Positions 12,201 through 21,610 of a stretch of 64,000 bases of DNA are shown in pieces. The notes below the pieces were generated by a model that did no database searches, was not told the origin of the DNA, and worked only from the letters and a program-made list of their open reading frames with translations. Location of the stretch: contig NC_051441.1 of assembly GCF_001649575.2 (NCBI RefSeq), forward strand, positions 18,003,315 through 18,067,314. The letters are read 5' to 3'. Source of the stretch: Kryptolebias marmoratus (lineage: Eukaryota > Chordata > Actinopteri > Cyprinodontiformes > Rivulidae). Both the position numbers and the translations under genes were made by a program. The stretch's first letter is position 1. Every line of letters begins with the position of its first letter.

Positions 12201-15200
12201 CCTCAAGGGTCCTAGATTTTTATACTCGGCCAACATGTTGAGAACATTTTTATGTAGCTCTCTTCACGCTGTAGATAGCTCTTTAAACAGCCTCCGTTTG
12301 GAGATATTGAGTTAAAATTGGAAATATTATAATATTCTGGCAAGACGTCCCCCTCAGTGCCACAGCTAGCTGCTGCTGCTGCTATCTGTGCTTGCAAATA
12401 ACCATATAATTTTATATAAATTTTAAAAACCAACGTCATGGAAAATGATCAGCATAATTTTCTTGAATAAATCCTAACATCTCGAGCTTGAAAGTTTGTG
12501 AACCCGTTAAAAATGCACATATTTTTGCATGAACAGTCCTACAGTGTCATCTGGTTTTCATTAGGGTCTTAACAACAAAACAAAATAGTAAATTCAAAGG
12601 AATAAAAGTTGAACATGTAACAGTTGTGTTGTCGTTATTTTCACCTGAATGAGAGGAGGTTATTGATGAAAATCCATGAAAGGTAAATGTATCTGGATCG
12701 GCTCATTTCGAGGTGATCGCAGAGTCGTGTGTTTTCAGTCAGTGGAATAACTTTAGACGATACATATATGACAGTCCATTATATTTTCTTCTGAAGGCTG
12801 CTTAGTGTGCAGTTGGTCAACGTCATTGTGTTTCAGCAAGAATTCACCTGTGTGGAGTTCATGTTCTCCTCGTGCCTGGGCGGGTTTTCTCCCGGTACTC
12901 TGGGTTCCTCCTACAGTCTAAAAACATACATGTTCAGTTATTTAACCACTCTAAACTGTCCCTAGGTGTTTTGTGTGTCTCTGTGATGGACAGGTGACCT
13001 GTCCAGGATGGATCCCACCTCTCATTTAGTGCCTATTTCAGACAAACCAGGGATCTGCAATCTGCGGCTCTCGGACCACATGCGGCTCTTTGGTCCCTCT
13101 GCAGCGGCTCCTTGTAGCTTTGGTGAAAACATACACGGAGTCAAATATTATTTGTATTCATGATCGCAATCAAAGCGACTAGTTTTACTAGTTTTTCCTG
13201 TCCAGTTTTATGCAATTAAAGTAGATGTGACAGAATGATACAAATAAGGACAAAAAAACATTCATCGCTTTGTGCTAGTAGATGATTAGCTTGTTAGCCA
13301 CATCATTATTTTAACTTCCAGCCAAATTAAAAAAAGAAGCGCAGATTTGCACACGTCACAAATGACGGTATTATGAGTTATTAAAATAAAGTATTTTACA
13401 AAAAAAAAGCAAAAAATATCACCATAATTAAAATTAGAAAAATGGCTTGCCTTTAATAATAGGTTTTAATAAAGGTTTGAGTAAATATTGAGCTTTACTT
13501 TTATCTAAAGAAGTTCATTCACATTACAAATAAACAGCCAACTATCAGAATTCAAAATCATATTCACTCTAATAATTTATTACAATACTATTGCAAGTTT
13601 TATTATTTTAAAGTAGGATATATATTTTTTAAATGTATCATTATTATTCTTTTTTTAAATAAAGAAGTCACTGTAGGCTTACAAAGGTCAAGGTTTGAAA
13701 CAAGTTTTATTCAGGAATAAATGGGCAGAAAGTGTGTATGATGGATGGATGGATGAATGGATGGATGGATGGATGGATGGATGGATGGATGGATGGATGG
13801 ATGCACATTAATTAATTAATTTAATTTTCAGGTGTAGTGTCAGAGGTTTGACGCTGAGGAGGTCAAGGAAGGGACGAACAAAAAACACCTCCATTTTATT
13901 CATCCCATCCCATCATGGTGTCTGAAGCCACGCGTGCTTGAACTGAATTAGATTTGGCAGCAAACAGCCCCTGCCCGAGGAAAGACGGGCGTGTTTGTGT
14001 GTGTGTAACGCTGCGTATTATTAGGTCGATGTGACGAGGCCAAAACGGCAAACGGGCAGCGTATGTAGTTGAGGGAGACAACCGTCACGCTCTTTTGTCC
14101 TTCAGACATTTTACAGCTTCTTTTCTCTATGGCAGAGTCTCGACAAACATGAAAATGAAGGCAGAAAGACTGTGTGTGTGTCTGTGTGTGTATGTGAGGG
14201 GGAGTTACTACAGAAAAACAGGGAGGATGAGAGAGATGCAGCAAATACAGGTATAAGATTTAAAAAAAACTAGCAGATCATCCATCACCTTCCATGTCAG
14301 TTTTAAACTAAGATTTGTTTGTATTTGGAGCGTGTGTTGGGGAGGACTTACTAGAACATAAATGTCAGCTTAATATCTGTGAAACTGACTTAAGCAAAAC
14401 CATTTTTGTGTTTGCTACGGTCATGCGGTGGCCGTCTTGCATTGGGTTGACTCCAAAAGTTAATCCATTGTATAAAAGATGTGAAAAAATAAAAACACAA
14501 AAAGGGGGAGGAAAAGGTGATATGGCAACCCAAGGGATGGTTATGGAAAAATTTTATTTGCTTCTACTTACTTCTTTGCTTTCCTAAGGTTGTCAGATGC
14601 AACATTTAAAGTGGAGGAGCTAAAGTGATCCGTTTATTTCCCAGACCCGTCGGATCAGAAGGGAATATGGTTGACTACCGTAACTGAAGTTTCCTTCAAA
14701 AGCTGTTTTTAATAAACGTGTTTTCAGGAAACAACAGAAACTCCGCTCTGTGGTCGGTTTGGACCCGTCCATCTGTCCGTGCAGCAGCTCGGAAGGCTGT
14801 TTTCGTGGCTGCGCCTTTTGATTCGAAACTCAAGGTTGCTGTAGTCAAGGAGAGCAGAGCAAAGTCGTCCGCGAGAGCAGCTGGCAGACGTCCTCCCAAC
14901 ACCTGGCTGGGGGCGAACTGTTTTTCAAGGCCGGAGCTGCCACGAAAAGGGCAAAATCAATTATTTCAGTGGATGTTTATGCAACGTTCGAGGCGCAGGC
15001 TGGCTCTGGTGGTAAGCATTAGGAGGACTCGGTGTTAAGCTGCGAGAAAGGGAGTGCAGGAAGGCAAACGGCTCCGAGCTGCTTTTTTTTAAACAGTCCA
15101 CCTTTGCGTCCTTCTTTACAGCATTTAGCAGGGGACTAATTTGTGCTCTGACAGTTTGGTATGAAAACAAATTGTTTGTACAGCCAGCAGTATTAATCTT

Positions 15201-16936
15201 AATTACCCATAATCTCATCCATTATGCTCCGTCCATTCAATTTTAATAATCTGCCTACTCATACTCCACTTACTCATGGTGCTAAAAAAAATCAATGTGA
15301 AAGTGCTCTGCCTGGTTCTCTAATCTTATAAAAACTGTCTCAGTACTTACAGTTTTATACCATGAACAGGGAGGAAGGTTTGCATTTATGTATGATGATA
15401 AGTTGTAGGATGTATTATATCATCCATCCATCTATCCATTTTCTTTACCAGCTTCTCCTTTCTGGGTCGCAGGGAGCTGGTTCTCTCCAGAAGTCTCTCC
15501 AGCAGTCACTGACAGACAGGCAGGGGACACCCTGGACACATAGAGACAAACAACCATTCACACTCTCACCTAGGGACTATTTTTGAGTTACCAATTAACC
15601 TAACCTAACATGCATGTTTTTGATCTGAGGGAAGAAACTGGAGTACCTGGAGTAAAGTCACCTGAGCACAGGGAGAACATGTAAACTTCACGCAGAAAGG
15701 CCGCAGGTCAGGAAGCGAACCTGCAACTTCTTGTTGGGAGGCGACAGCTCTAACCACTGCGCCACATTACGTCATGATGCCCACATATAGCACTATATTT
15801 ATATTTGTGTTTTTGGTAGCCTTTGTTTGTCTCAAAAAGTTACAGACAAATTTTCTGGAAATTTTCAGGAAATGTCAATCATTGTACAAGAAACAAGTGA
15901 TCATGGTGATCCACTGCAGCTGTACAACAGGAACGTTAAACTCCACAGCTGGACACCTCATGGGTCAAGGATGATCACTGTTGATTTCAAGGTGATGGGG
16001 TCAAAGGTCAAGGCCACAGATGGCCTCGTGCTTTAACTATGCAAACATGTAACATAGGAAAATTAAACTGCTCAGTTGGACACCTCCAAGGTCAAGGGTG
16101 ATCACTATTGATTTCAATGTCAAGGTCATCACAGTTGACCTAGTGCTCTAACTCTGCAGCTGTGTCATGTAGGAATGTCAAACTGCACAGCTGGACACCT
16201 CATGGGTCAAAGATGATGCCTGTTGATTTCAAAGTTCATGGGGTCAAAGGTCAAGGTCACAGGTAACCCCTTTGTTAAAAACTTGTCTCTGCTCCTACAT
16301 GTGACACTTCTGTTTCCTCCACCAGGGAGGTTGTGTCTCCGGTTGTGTTTGTTTGTTTGTCTGTCTGTCAGCAAAGATCAGGTAAAAACTAAAGATCAGA
16401 TTTGGAGGAAATCTTCAGGAAATGTTGGAGTTGAAACAGAAAAGACTGGATTAGATTTTAGTGGTGACCCAGATCATGACCCGGATCACATAATTTTTTA
16501 ATCACGTTGTGGCCTTGGTGGAGGTTTGCGCTCCCTGAGTGCTTCTAGTTTTCAGCGTCTTCATTTAAGCGTGTTTGTGTGTCTGCAGATGTACCAGCAC
16601 GGCAGAGACCTCTGCGAGAGCCTGTGGGGTGACGCCTTCATGACGGTGGAGGATGACCCCCAAGAGGTGGGGGAGGCCGGAGACACCGGAGTGGAGGGCC
16701 GCCCGTGCGGCTGCCTGACCCTCAGTCCCTCGGACAAGGACGTGATCGCCGCCCTCAGGGCCCAGCAGGACGACCCGGAGGAGCTGGACACCACCAAGAC
16801 TGGCTTGCCTCAGTACCGGGCCCCCTGCAAGGCCAAGCTGCCCGAGCAGACCAAGAGCGGCAGGAAGGGAAACTCGGTGCTGCGCAAGCGCTCGGTGGAG
16901 ATCGAGGACGTGGAGGGGAGCGGGAGCGGACTGTAG
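6288..16936 (+). CDS. rtbdn: Retbindin / riboflavin-binding-protein-like, five coding exons
   Basis: Coding exons are 6288-6441, 6531-6630, 7340-7468, 9227-9323 and 16589-16936. All junctions are GT-AG and in phase, giving 275 aa. The ATG at 6288 lies two bases after acceptor CTCTGCAG. The family binds folates or flavins. Residues 1-23 look like a signal peptide. A Pro-Ser-Pro-Glu-Pro motif (37-41), CC pair (54-55), CFYRCSP (95-101), VPLC..FC..W (118-128) and C..LWG (169-174) match riboflavin-binding protein and retbindin. Eighteen cysteines remain after the signal peptide, as in egg-white riboflavin-binding protein (nine disulfides). N150-C-T is a glycosylation sequon. Retbindin is known as a secreted flavin-binding protein at the photoreceptor/RPE interface. 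Linkage to junb supports retbindin over folate receptor. The C-terminal tail (about 206-275) is long and charged, with a dibasic RKRS at 259-262. No GPI-anchor tail is seen. Confidence 0.9.
6665..7118 (+). repeat. Rep-A foldback/MITE-like element in rtbdn coding intron 2
   Basis: The left end reads GAAGTGGAGTTCTGTGGAAA, then ATGAACAATTAATAACTTTC. The right end reads CAACAGGTAGGATACTAACT and CAGAACCCGTCTCTAAAGTG, which is the left end inverted. The interior carries family blocks such as AATTGCTGCCATCTTAAAAC. It is an internally shortened copy. Confidence 0.8.
7930..8497. repeat. Degenerate ATACA-type pentanucleotide array in rtbdn coding intron 3
   Basis: More than 550 bp are built from drifting ATACA / GATACAATA / AAGACAATA units with almost no other sequence. 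The reverse complement gives long open frames rich in Tyr, Leu, Cys and Ile, which are low-complexity artefacts. The array resumes at 8795-8835 after an inserted dispersed repeat, so the original array was longer. Confidence 0.8.
8499..8794 (+). repeat. Rep-C dispersed repeat inserted into the ATACA array
   Basis: It contains CAAGTCCATCACAGGGCCAC, AGACAAACAACCATTCATGC, CCTAACATGCATGTTTTTGG, and an end block with GGCAACAGGACTAACCACTG. Related copies lie at 12840-13035 (reverse), 15420-15766 and 59140-59436. This is a widespread teleost dispersed repeat; its class is not obvious, since I see no RT or transposase. The flanks are ATACAATA-type sequence on both sides. Confidence 0.75.
9480..10030 (+). 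repeat. Rep-B dispersed repeat, two head-to-tail units, in rtbdn coding intron 4
   Basis: Unit one starts near GTTTTTGCCTGTGTGTATGT and carries CTCACGAACCACTGAGCGG, then ATGTACATCTACAACTGATT. Unit two (from about 9855) repeats the CTCATGAACCACTGAATGG block and GGTCGCCACAGCCAACTGA. About ten copies of this family occur in the window in both orientations. Its class is unknown to me. Confidence 0.7.
10030..10300. other. CpG-rich unique island inside rtbdn coding intron 4
   Basis: This GC-rich block sits between Rep-B sequence and AT-rich DNA, with CpG-dense stretches such as GCGTGCGGCCGGGCGAGG and GGCGCAGGGCGGCGCTTGTG, and a GTTAAC core. It does not extend an open reading frame and matches no repeat family here. 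It may be an intronic regulatory element or an alternative promoter; this is inference from composition only. Confidence 0.3.
10300..11450. other. Unassigned sequence in rtbdn coding intron 4
   Basis: No exon was seen. There is a short (TG)n run at 10440-10452 and a T-run/G-run pair at 10873-10915. Open frames over 10794-11200 have no recognisable domains. Confidence 0.4.
11450..11910 (-). repeat. Rep-B dispersed repeat, minus orientation
   Basis: Blocks such as TTTGGGGATGACTCTCAACT, ACCAAATTTTAGCGAAATA, CATCTTGAATTGGGCTGGCT and CTCATGAGATATTTTGGTAA are the reverse complement of the Rep-B blocks at 9480-10030 and 41310-42010. A second partial unit begins near 11870. Confidence 0.7.
11910..12200. 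other. Unassigned AT-rich intronic sequence
   Basis: Nothing recognisable was seen. A short imperfect AGCTAGTTA-type repetition lies near 12125-12155. Confidence 0.4.
12200..12440 (+). repeat. Partial Rep-A element (left arm)
   Basis: CTGTAGATAGCTCTTTAAAC followed by TTGGAGATATTGAGTTAAA, then AGCTAGCTGCTGCTGCTGC and CTTGCAAATAACCATATAA, parallels the left half of Rep-A copies at 17338-18160 and 36780-37709. No right arm follows. Confidence 0.55.
12840..13035 (-). repeat. Rep-C fragment, reverse orientation
   Basis: TGTGTGGAGTTCATGTTCTC, then CGGGTTTTCTCCCGGTACTC and TGATGGACAGGTGACCTGTC, are reverse complements of the header and assembly blocks seen in the Rep-C copies at 15420-15766 and 59140-59436. 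Confidence 0.65.
13042..13736 (+). mobile_element. hAT-like DNA-transposon remnant (tentative)
   Basis: The start CAGGGATCTGCAATCTGCGG and GCGGCTCTTTGGTCCCTCTG resemble the ends of common teleost hAT-derived elements that begin with a CAG and a GCGGCTC-type motif. The remainder is AT-rich with no transposase ORF. I do not see a clear matching right terminus, so both class and right boundary are tentative. Confidence 0.4.
13737..13826. repeat. (ATGG)n microsatellite followed by (ATTA)n
   Basis: About 16 tandem ATGG units with one ATGA variant run from 13737 to 13803, followed by ATTA/TTAA repeats at about 13808-13826. The purine-rich tetranucleotide is the same as the LINE tail at 91-136, but no LINE coding sequence precedes it here. 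Confidence 0.9.
13827..14300. other. Unassigned intronic sequence
   Basis: No exon or repeat family was seen apart from short (TG)n runs at 13995-14006 and 14170-14191. Confidence 0.4.
14300..14480 (-). repeat. Rep-B fragment, minus orientation
   Basis: AATGTCAGCTTAATATCTGT, AGCAAAACCATTTTTGTGTT, and GGTTGACTCCAAAAGTTAAT follow the reverse Rep-B order (compare 21330-21610). Confidence 0.65.
14481..15419. other. Unassigned sequence in rtbdn coding intron 4
   Basis: No splice-framed open reading frame with a recognisable domain was seen. A CG-containing block at about 14740-15060 is non-repetitive and could be regulatory, but nothing specific supports that. Confidence 0.35.
15420..15766 (+). 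repeat. Rep-C dispersed repeat
   Basis: This is the most complete Rep-C copy. It starts CATCCATCCATCTATCCATT, includes GGTCGCAGGGAGCTGG, GACAAACAACCATTCACACT and AACCTAACATGCATGTTTTT, and ends with TAACCACTGCGCCACATTA. Confidence 0.75.
15810..16555 (+). repeat. Dispersed repeat with three ~120-bp tandem units carrying DR1-like motifs
   Basis: Three imperfect units (about 15930-16030, 16060-16150, 16170-16265) share ACAGCTGGACACCTCATGGG and TGATTTCAAGGT blocks. Units one and three contain GGGTCAAAGGTCA (15998-16010 and 16241-16253). That is two nuclear-receptor half-sites spaced by one base (DR1), the arrangement bound by HNF4, RXR and PPAR. The element ends with TGGCCTTGGTGGAGGTTTGC and a CTTCTAGTT tail, also found at 49068-49108. 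It lies directly upstream of the last rtbdn exon. Confidence 0.6.
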
Positions 16937-17180
16937 AGGGTGTTAGATGGATATGTGTTTAGCGGTCATTACATAGTTCCTGATCCACAAATTCTACATG
17001 TTAAAACTGAGCCGTAACCTGATTCAGCGTAACCATAAAAACGTAACATATTCTCTCCATCACACATTGTCTGAATGACGTGGAACTATTTATCTGCTGT
17101 AAGTGAGGCTGAGGAGCTTTATGGTGAAAACTGATTATTTGGACAGTGAGAAAATTACAATAAAAAAAGCTACAAATGAC
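16937..17180 (+). terminator. rtbdn: rtbdn 3'UTR and proximal poly(A) signal
   Basis: Downstream of the TAG stop (16934-16936), AATAAA occurs at 17159-17164 in an A-rich context about 225 bases after the stop. It precedes the Rep-A insertion at 17338. More distal AATAAA signals occur at about 18531 and 18612, so a longer 3'UTR reading through the Rep-A element is possible. Confidence 0.5.
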
Positions 17181-17337
17181 TTTAAAAGTAAAAACTTCAA
17201 ATCTAGGAGGACTCTGGGGTGATTAGATGATTGACAACTTAACGTATAACATATAACACAATGTGTCTTACATGTAGTACAACTCTGCTGTATTAGCATG
17301 CCTGGACAGATCCGGCTTGTCTACCTTTTAAAGAGAT

Positions 17338-18160
17338 ATTTCAACCATTTTATGTGTGATTCCATGGAAAGGTTATGAATAATGAATATCTTACCTGTTG
17401 TAGATAGCTCTTTGAACGACAGCAGTTTGGAGTACAAAGTTAAATTCTGACTGGACTGATGAGCTAATGGCTAGTCTGAACTCAGCTAAGACCAGAAGCA
17501 GATTCACTGCCACCTTAAAACAGCCCCAGTCTCCATATTGCACAACGATTCATGCAAGCGCTATTTTTCTTGTCGTCGAGCTCACATTACGCAGTTGTTC
17601 ACATAGAATTTATTAGTTATTTGCAAGAGCAAATACTTGCAGCAACAGCTATCTGTAGCACTTTCGGTGCAGCCCTAAGGTCAATTTCATCATGTCTTTA
17701 CTGCAGAAATAACCGTGTAATGCAAATCGATGATGATAGTGTTAAACTTTCTATACCAGCCTCTGCAAAAGCCTTGCTCGGACCGTGTTGACCATCTGAA
17801 ATCCAGGGTTATTTCGACAAATTTCTTCCCGAACTGACCTCATGCTGCAGCAGAAGTGCTACCACTATGTGTGCTTGCAAATAAACATTATATTCTATTA
17901 TGAGATACTGGCGGCAGTGTAATGATCTATAAAAGAAATGGCGTTCAGATGAACCTCTATGACACTTTGAAGATTGGATCTGTTTTAATAAGATGGCAGA
18001 AATCCATTTTGGTCTTGCCCCACTTGGACTAGCTGTTAGCTCATCCGGTCTGGTCAGAAGTAAAGTCTGTTTCCTCAAACTGAGGTCGTTCATCGAGCTA
18101 TCTACAAGAGTTTAACAGTTCCTAACCTTTCCACAGAACCCCACTCCAAAACGGCTGATT
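17338..18160 (+). repeat. Rep-A foldback/MITE-like element, near full length
   Basis: The left end reads TGGAAAGGTTATGAATAATG, CTTACCTGTTGTAGATAGCT and GATGAGCTAATGGCTAGTCT. The right end is its inverted counterpart: ACTAGCTGTTAGCTCATCCG, GTCGTTCATCGAGCTATCTA, CCTTTCCACAGAACCCCACT. The inner arms also mirror each other: CACTGCCACCTTAAAACAGC on the left, and AATAAGATGGCAGAAATCCA on the right. So most of the ~820 bp can fold back on itself. It has no coding capacity. Confidence 0.85.
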
Positions 18161-19910
18161 CTTTTCATCATAAGAAAGCACTGAAAAGTCTGCACCTGAC
18201 CCTCAGCTCCCTCCCGACTTTCACCCGTCGTTAGTCTCTTGTTAAATGGCTGTTGTGATGCTGTGCAGTCTGCTCGTCGTAAAGTAGCGCAGACGGTGGC
18301 GCGGCGTAGTCGTAACAATGAATGTCACATAGGTGTTTCTGACAGACTGCTGGTGGCGAGTTTAATACCCGAGCGAAGGTTGATGTTTCAGGTTGACTGA
18401 GAGAAATCCACGCAGGCAGCGTACGGGTCGACCATCAGTGTTCTGTCAGGGTTTCTTTTATAACGTTGTCATTTTGTAGAACGAGACACTGTTAGATGTA
18501 AATGTTTTGTAAAAAACAAACAAAAAAAGAGAATAAAAGGAAACCTGATTTGTCTGATGTATGATAAGTTGGCTGGAGTTTGGTGTTTCTGTGCTCTTCT
18601 TTACATTCGTCAATAAAGACAACTATTCTTAATGTCACCTTGGCTCTTGGTTGTATACCTCCCAAAATAAGGGAAGGTCTTTTTTTTTTTTCAATTTTTC
18701 TAAATTGTCTGCTTCAGCATACCTGCTGTATTTTTGTCCTTTTATGCTACTTTTGGTTTATTGCTACTATTCTACTATTTTTTTAGCAAACCGTTTGCTG
18801 ATTTTAGCTTTTAGCTACTGTTCAGCGTTTATGTTTATGTTTATTTTCTATGTGTTCTTATGCAATTATCACGAAAGGAGTTTGCATCTTGTCTTCATGA
18901 GGAAAGATCTTTTTTGTTTTTTTTTCTTGCTAACTTGCTGCCTTGCTCAGAAATGCTGCTGTGAACGCCTCTCGTCAAATTTGGAGCCCCCCTGCTGAGG
19001 AGAGCTCCACGCGGCGTCTCTCCCCATGAATCAGAAAACCTCAAAGCTCTGGAAATAAACTCCACGCCGTGCGGATCCTCCTTTGCATTCCCCCTGTTTG
19101 CTCCCACAGCTGCTCGTTGCATTAAAATGTCGTACGCCACCAAAAAAAAAAAAGCCTTTTTCTTCCAGTCTTCTAACTGATAAAAACCTAAAATCAAATT
19201 CAGTTTTGTTGCACCTTCTCCCAGAGCTTCTGAGGAATTATTCATCTGCAGTTTTGGTGCTTCAGGCCTTTATGTTTTTTAGTGGCTGTTTTAAGAATAT
19301 CTTCTCACCACTTTTAACCCTGCCAAAGCCCTCAAAAGAGAGAGCGATAGAGAGAGGTAGAGAAGCCCTTGTAACTTCGGGTCAATTTAACCCGAAGGCC
19401 ACAGGAGAGTTAAACCCTCATTCGCAAATACATCATGACAAGCGTGTTTACCCTCCCACCCAGACAGCTGTCACTCAGTCTTTCGTCTTCCACATCCATC
19501 GCTTTGGGCGAGGAATGCAAATGTTCACATATTTAGAGCAGGATGTGTATTTTAACATGGTCTGATATGAGGGAACGTCCAACATGAGCGTCTCTGGAGC
19601 TGGAAGGTCTTTAACCAAATACATTACAGCCCACACAAACGAAGACTCCCAGACTTATTAAGGCACTGAAGCACCTTGATTACTATTCTGTTCACAATTC
19701 TTGTTCGTTTTTCAAGCCCCGCTGCTTTGAAACAAAAAAAAGAAGAAAATGCAAATTATACATCAAAACATGCGGTTCGACTGGGAATAGAGTGACTTTT
19801 GGTAAAGATACATCACACAACGTGGATGAAATAGGCAAAACAAAATGAAAACGTTAAATAAATCTTCAAAGACAACAATGGGATTTTGATGAAATGAGTG
19901 GGAAATAAAA
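18161..19910. other. Unassigned spacer between rtbdn and junb
   Basis: No gene was seen. AATAAA signals at about 18531 and 18612 could serve a long rtbdn 3'UTR. A reverse GCTAAAA-type patch lies near 18793-18821. A poly(A) run is at 19141-19152. Confidence 0.4.
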
Positions 19911-19911
19911 G

Positions 19912-20560
19912 CCATCCCTCTGTGGAGCTCCACAGCTCAGACAGACTTCACTTTAGAAACATCATTCAAACTTTAAACGGGTCACAGAAAGTCGGACTTT
20001 AAGCGACTGAACTGGCATTTTAATACCTTTAATGGTTTTTACACTATCGCAGTTTAGGTTTTATGATTTTTATGGATTTTGTCTATTGAGTATTCAGTAG
20101 AGGTGATGATAACACTAGTTTTTGAATTGTCTAAATTCTAACTTTTCTTATTGTTTGCTAACAATCTCTTCTTGATGCCTCCTTTCACCAAGTGTGTCTC
20201 TCACTGCTATAGGACTTCTCAAATACTCTCAGAATGGAGAGTGTTCAAACTTCCACATACTTTAGTTAAATTTTACTTCAGAACAGGAAGCAAAGTGTTT
20301 CTAACTTATCGTTTCTCCTCCTTAAAACACTGCAGAAGCATAAAAGTTTCCACATGTGACCATCTGAGTCTTCTGCCACTCATAGTTCACAAATTTTAAC
20401 AATACGACTTATAGTTTTCACACAGAAACTGTTTGTCTGAGGCTTACATTTTAGTCTGTGTTTCTGTCTTCTAGTAAAGGTTTTATCAGGGAGTGACAAA
20501 CAGGTGAATGGTTACCGTGGTGACCACAATGAGCCACTGGCAGCAGCTTTCTCATTTTGT
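19912..20560 (+). repeat. Rep-E dispersed repeat, copy 1
   Basis: It shares ordered blocks with 45165-46020 and 60655-60925: GGAGCTCCACAGCTCAGACA, GTCACAGAAAGTCGGACTTT, GATGGTTTTTACAC-like sequence, an ACGACTTATAGTTTTCACAC block, TTAGTCTGTGTTTCTGTC, and a final GTTACCGTGGTGACC followed by GAGCCACTGGCAGCAGCTT. No ORF was seen. I know no named family with this signature. Confidence 0.7.
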
Positions 20561-20892
20561 TGGCTCTCAATTCTCTTTCCCCTTCTCACACATCAAAACG
20601 TAGGCTTGTTTTCTTAGATTAGTTTCATACAAAGCTGCTGTTGCAGTTTCGCGCAGGGGCTGCCCCTTCGGCATGTCTTCTGACACTTTCTGGTTCAGCT
20701 CATTATCTCCGCCGTGTTACATCTTCCTCTACAGAACGATGTCGTTCTGAGCGACCGATCCGTTCATTCGAGGCTTCGCTCAGGGGAGCAGAGCGTGACC
20801 TCTGCAGGTGGAAACAGAGAACACAAGCTGCGCGTCATGTTGATAAGGCCACACACAGAGTGGCATTTCTCTGGTGAAAGGACACTCGATGA

Positions 20893-21100
20893 GACACTGA
20901 GTGTGTGTGTGTGGGTGTGTGTGTGTGTGTCACTGTTCTCTCTCTCTCTCTCAGCTATATCTGTTGTGAGCTGGTGCTTCTTGATGATGTGAGCAAATAA
21001 CGCGTCCTCTGTGAAAGTCATTGCCATCACATAAATGGCAGAGTGGAGCAGAGAGGGTCATAACTGAGAGCTGTTCTGCACACACACACACACACACACC
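20893..21100. repeat. Paired microsatellites: (TG)n then (CA)n
   Basis: A (TG)n run at about 20899-20930 is followed by (TC)n at 20939-20953. A (CA)n run lies at about 21079-21099 on the same strand, so the TG and CA runs are inverted relative to each other, about 150 bp apart. Confidence 0.85.
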
Positions 21101-21329
21101 AGTGCTACAGTGATAAGACAAGCAGCTGCACATGAGACGAGGTTATCTTCGTAATTTGTTCCAGACATTTCTCGAGGCCAACAAACTGTAACCTAACACG
21201 GATCAGTTTATCTCTGTAATTTGTTTTTGTAAAAGCCTAAAATCTGACCATCAAAAGCCTCAACAGGTCGTCTGTCAGTCTCTTTGTCACATGCGTACTC
21301 TAAAATACATCAAAAGCTGCAATGGCAAA

Positions 21330-21610
21330 GATACTCACAGTATGTGTTGGGGATGACTCTCGGCTACTACAACAGTAAACTTTAGCTCAATATCTGTAAA
21401 ACTAATTGAGGTGCAGCCATTTTTGTGTCGTCTAAGGTCAGGCGGCTGCTGCAACCATTTTTAATTTGGTCGACTCCAAAAGTTAATCCATTGTAGATGT
21501 ATATCCAGTGATTATTTTCTGAGAGTTTCATTCAAATCTGTCCAGTGTTTCATGAAATATTTTGCTAACAGACAAACAAATGAACACATGCACATAAAAA
21601 AAACATTACA
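21330..21610 (-). repeat. Rep-B dispersed repeat, minus orientation
   Basis: GTTGGGGATGACTCTCGGCT, AACTTTAGCTCAATATCTGT, GTCGACTCCAAAAGTTAATC, and TTTCATGAAATATTTTGCTA are in the reverse order of the plus-oriented copies. Confidence 0.75.

Noticed and set aside
6288..16936. Calling the cysteine-rich gene a folate receptor
   Set aside because: The PSPEP motif, spacing of the 18 cysteines, lack of a GPI-anchor tail, and linkage to junb fit retbindin / riboflavin-binding protein better.
19083..19565. 160-aa plus-strand frame
   Set aside because: Compositionally random, crosses a poly(A) run, and has no domain.
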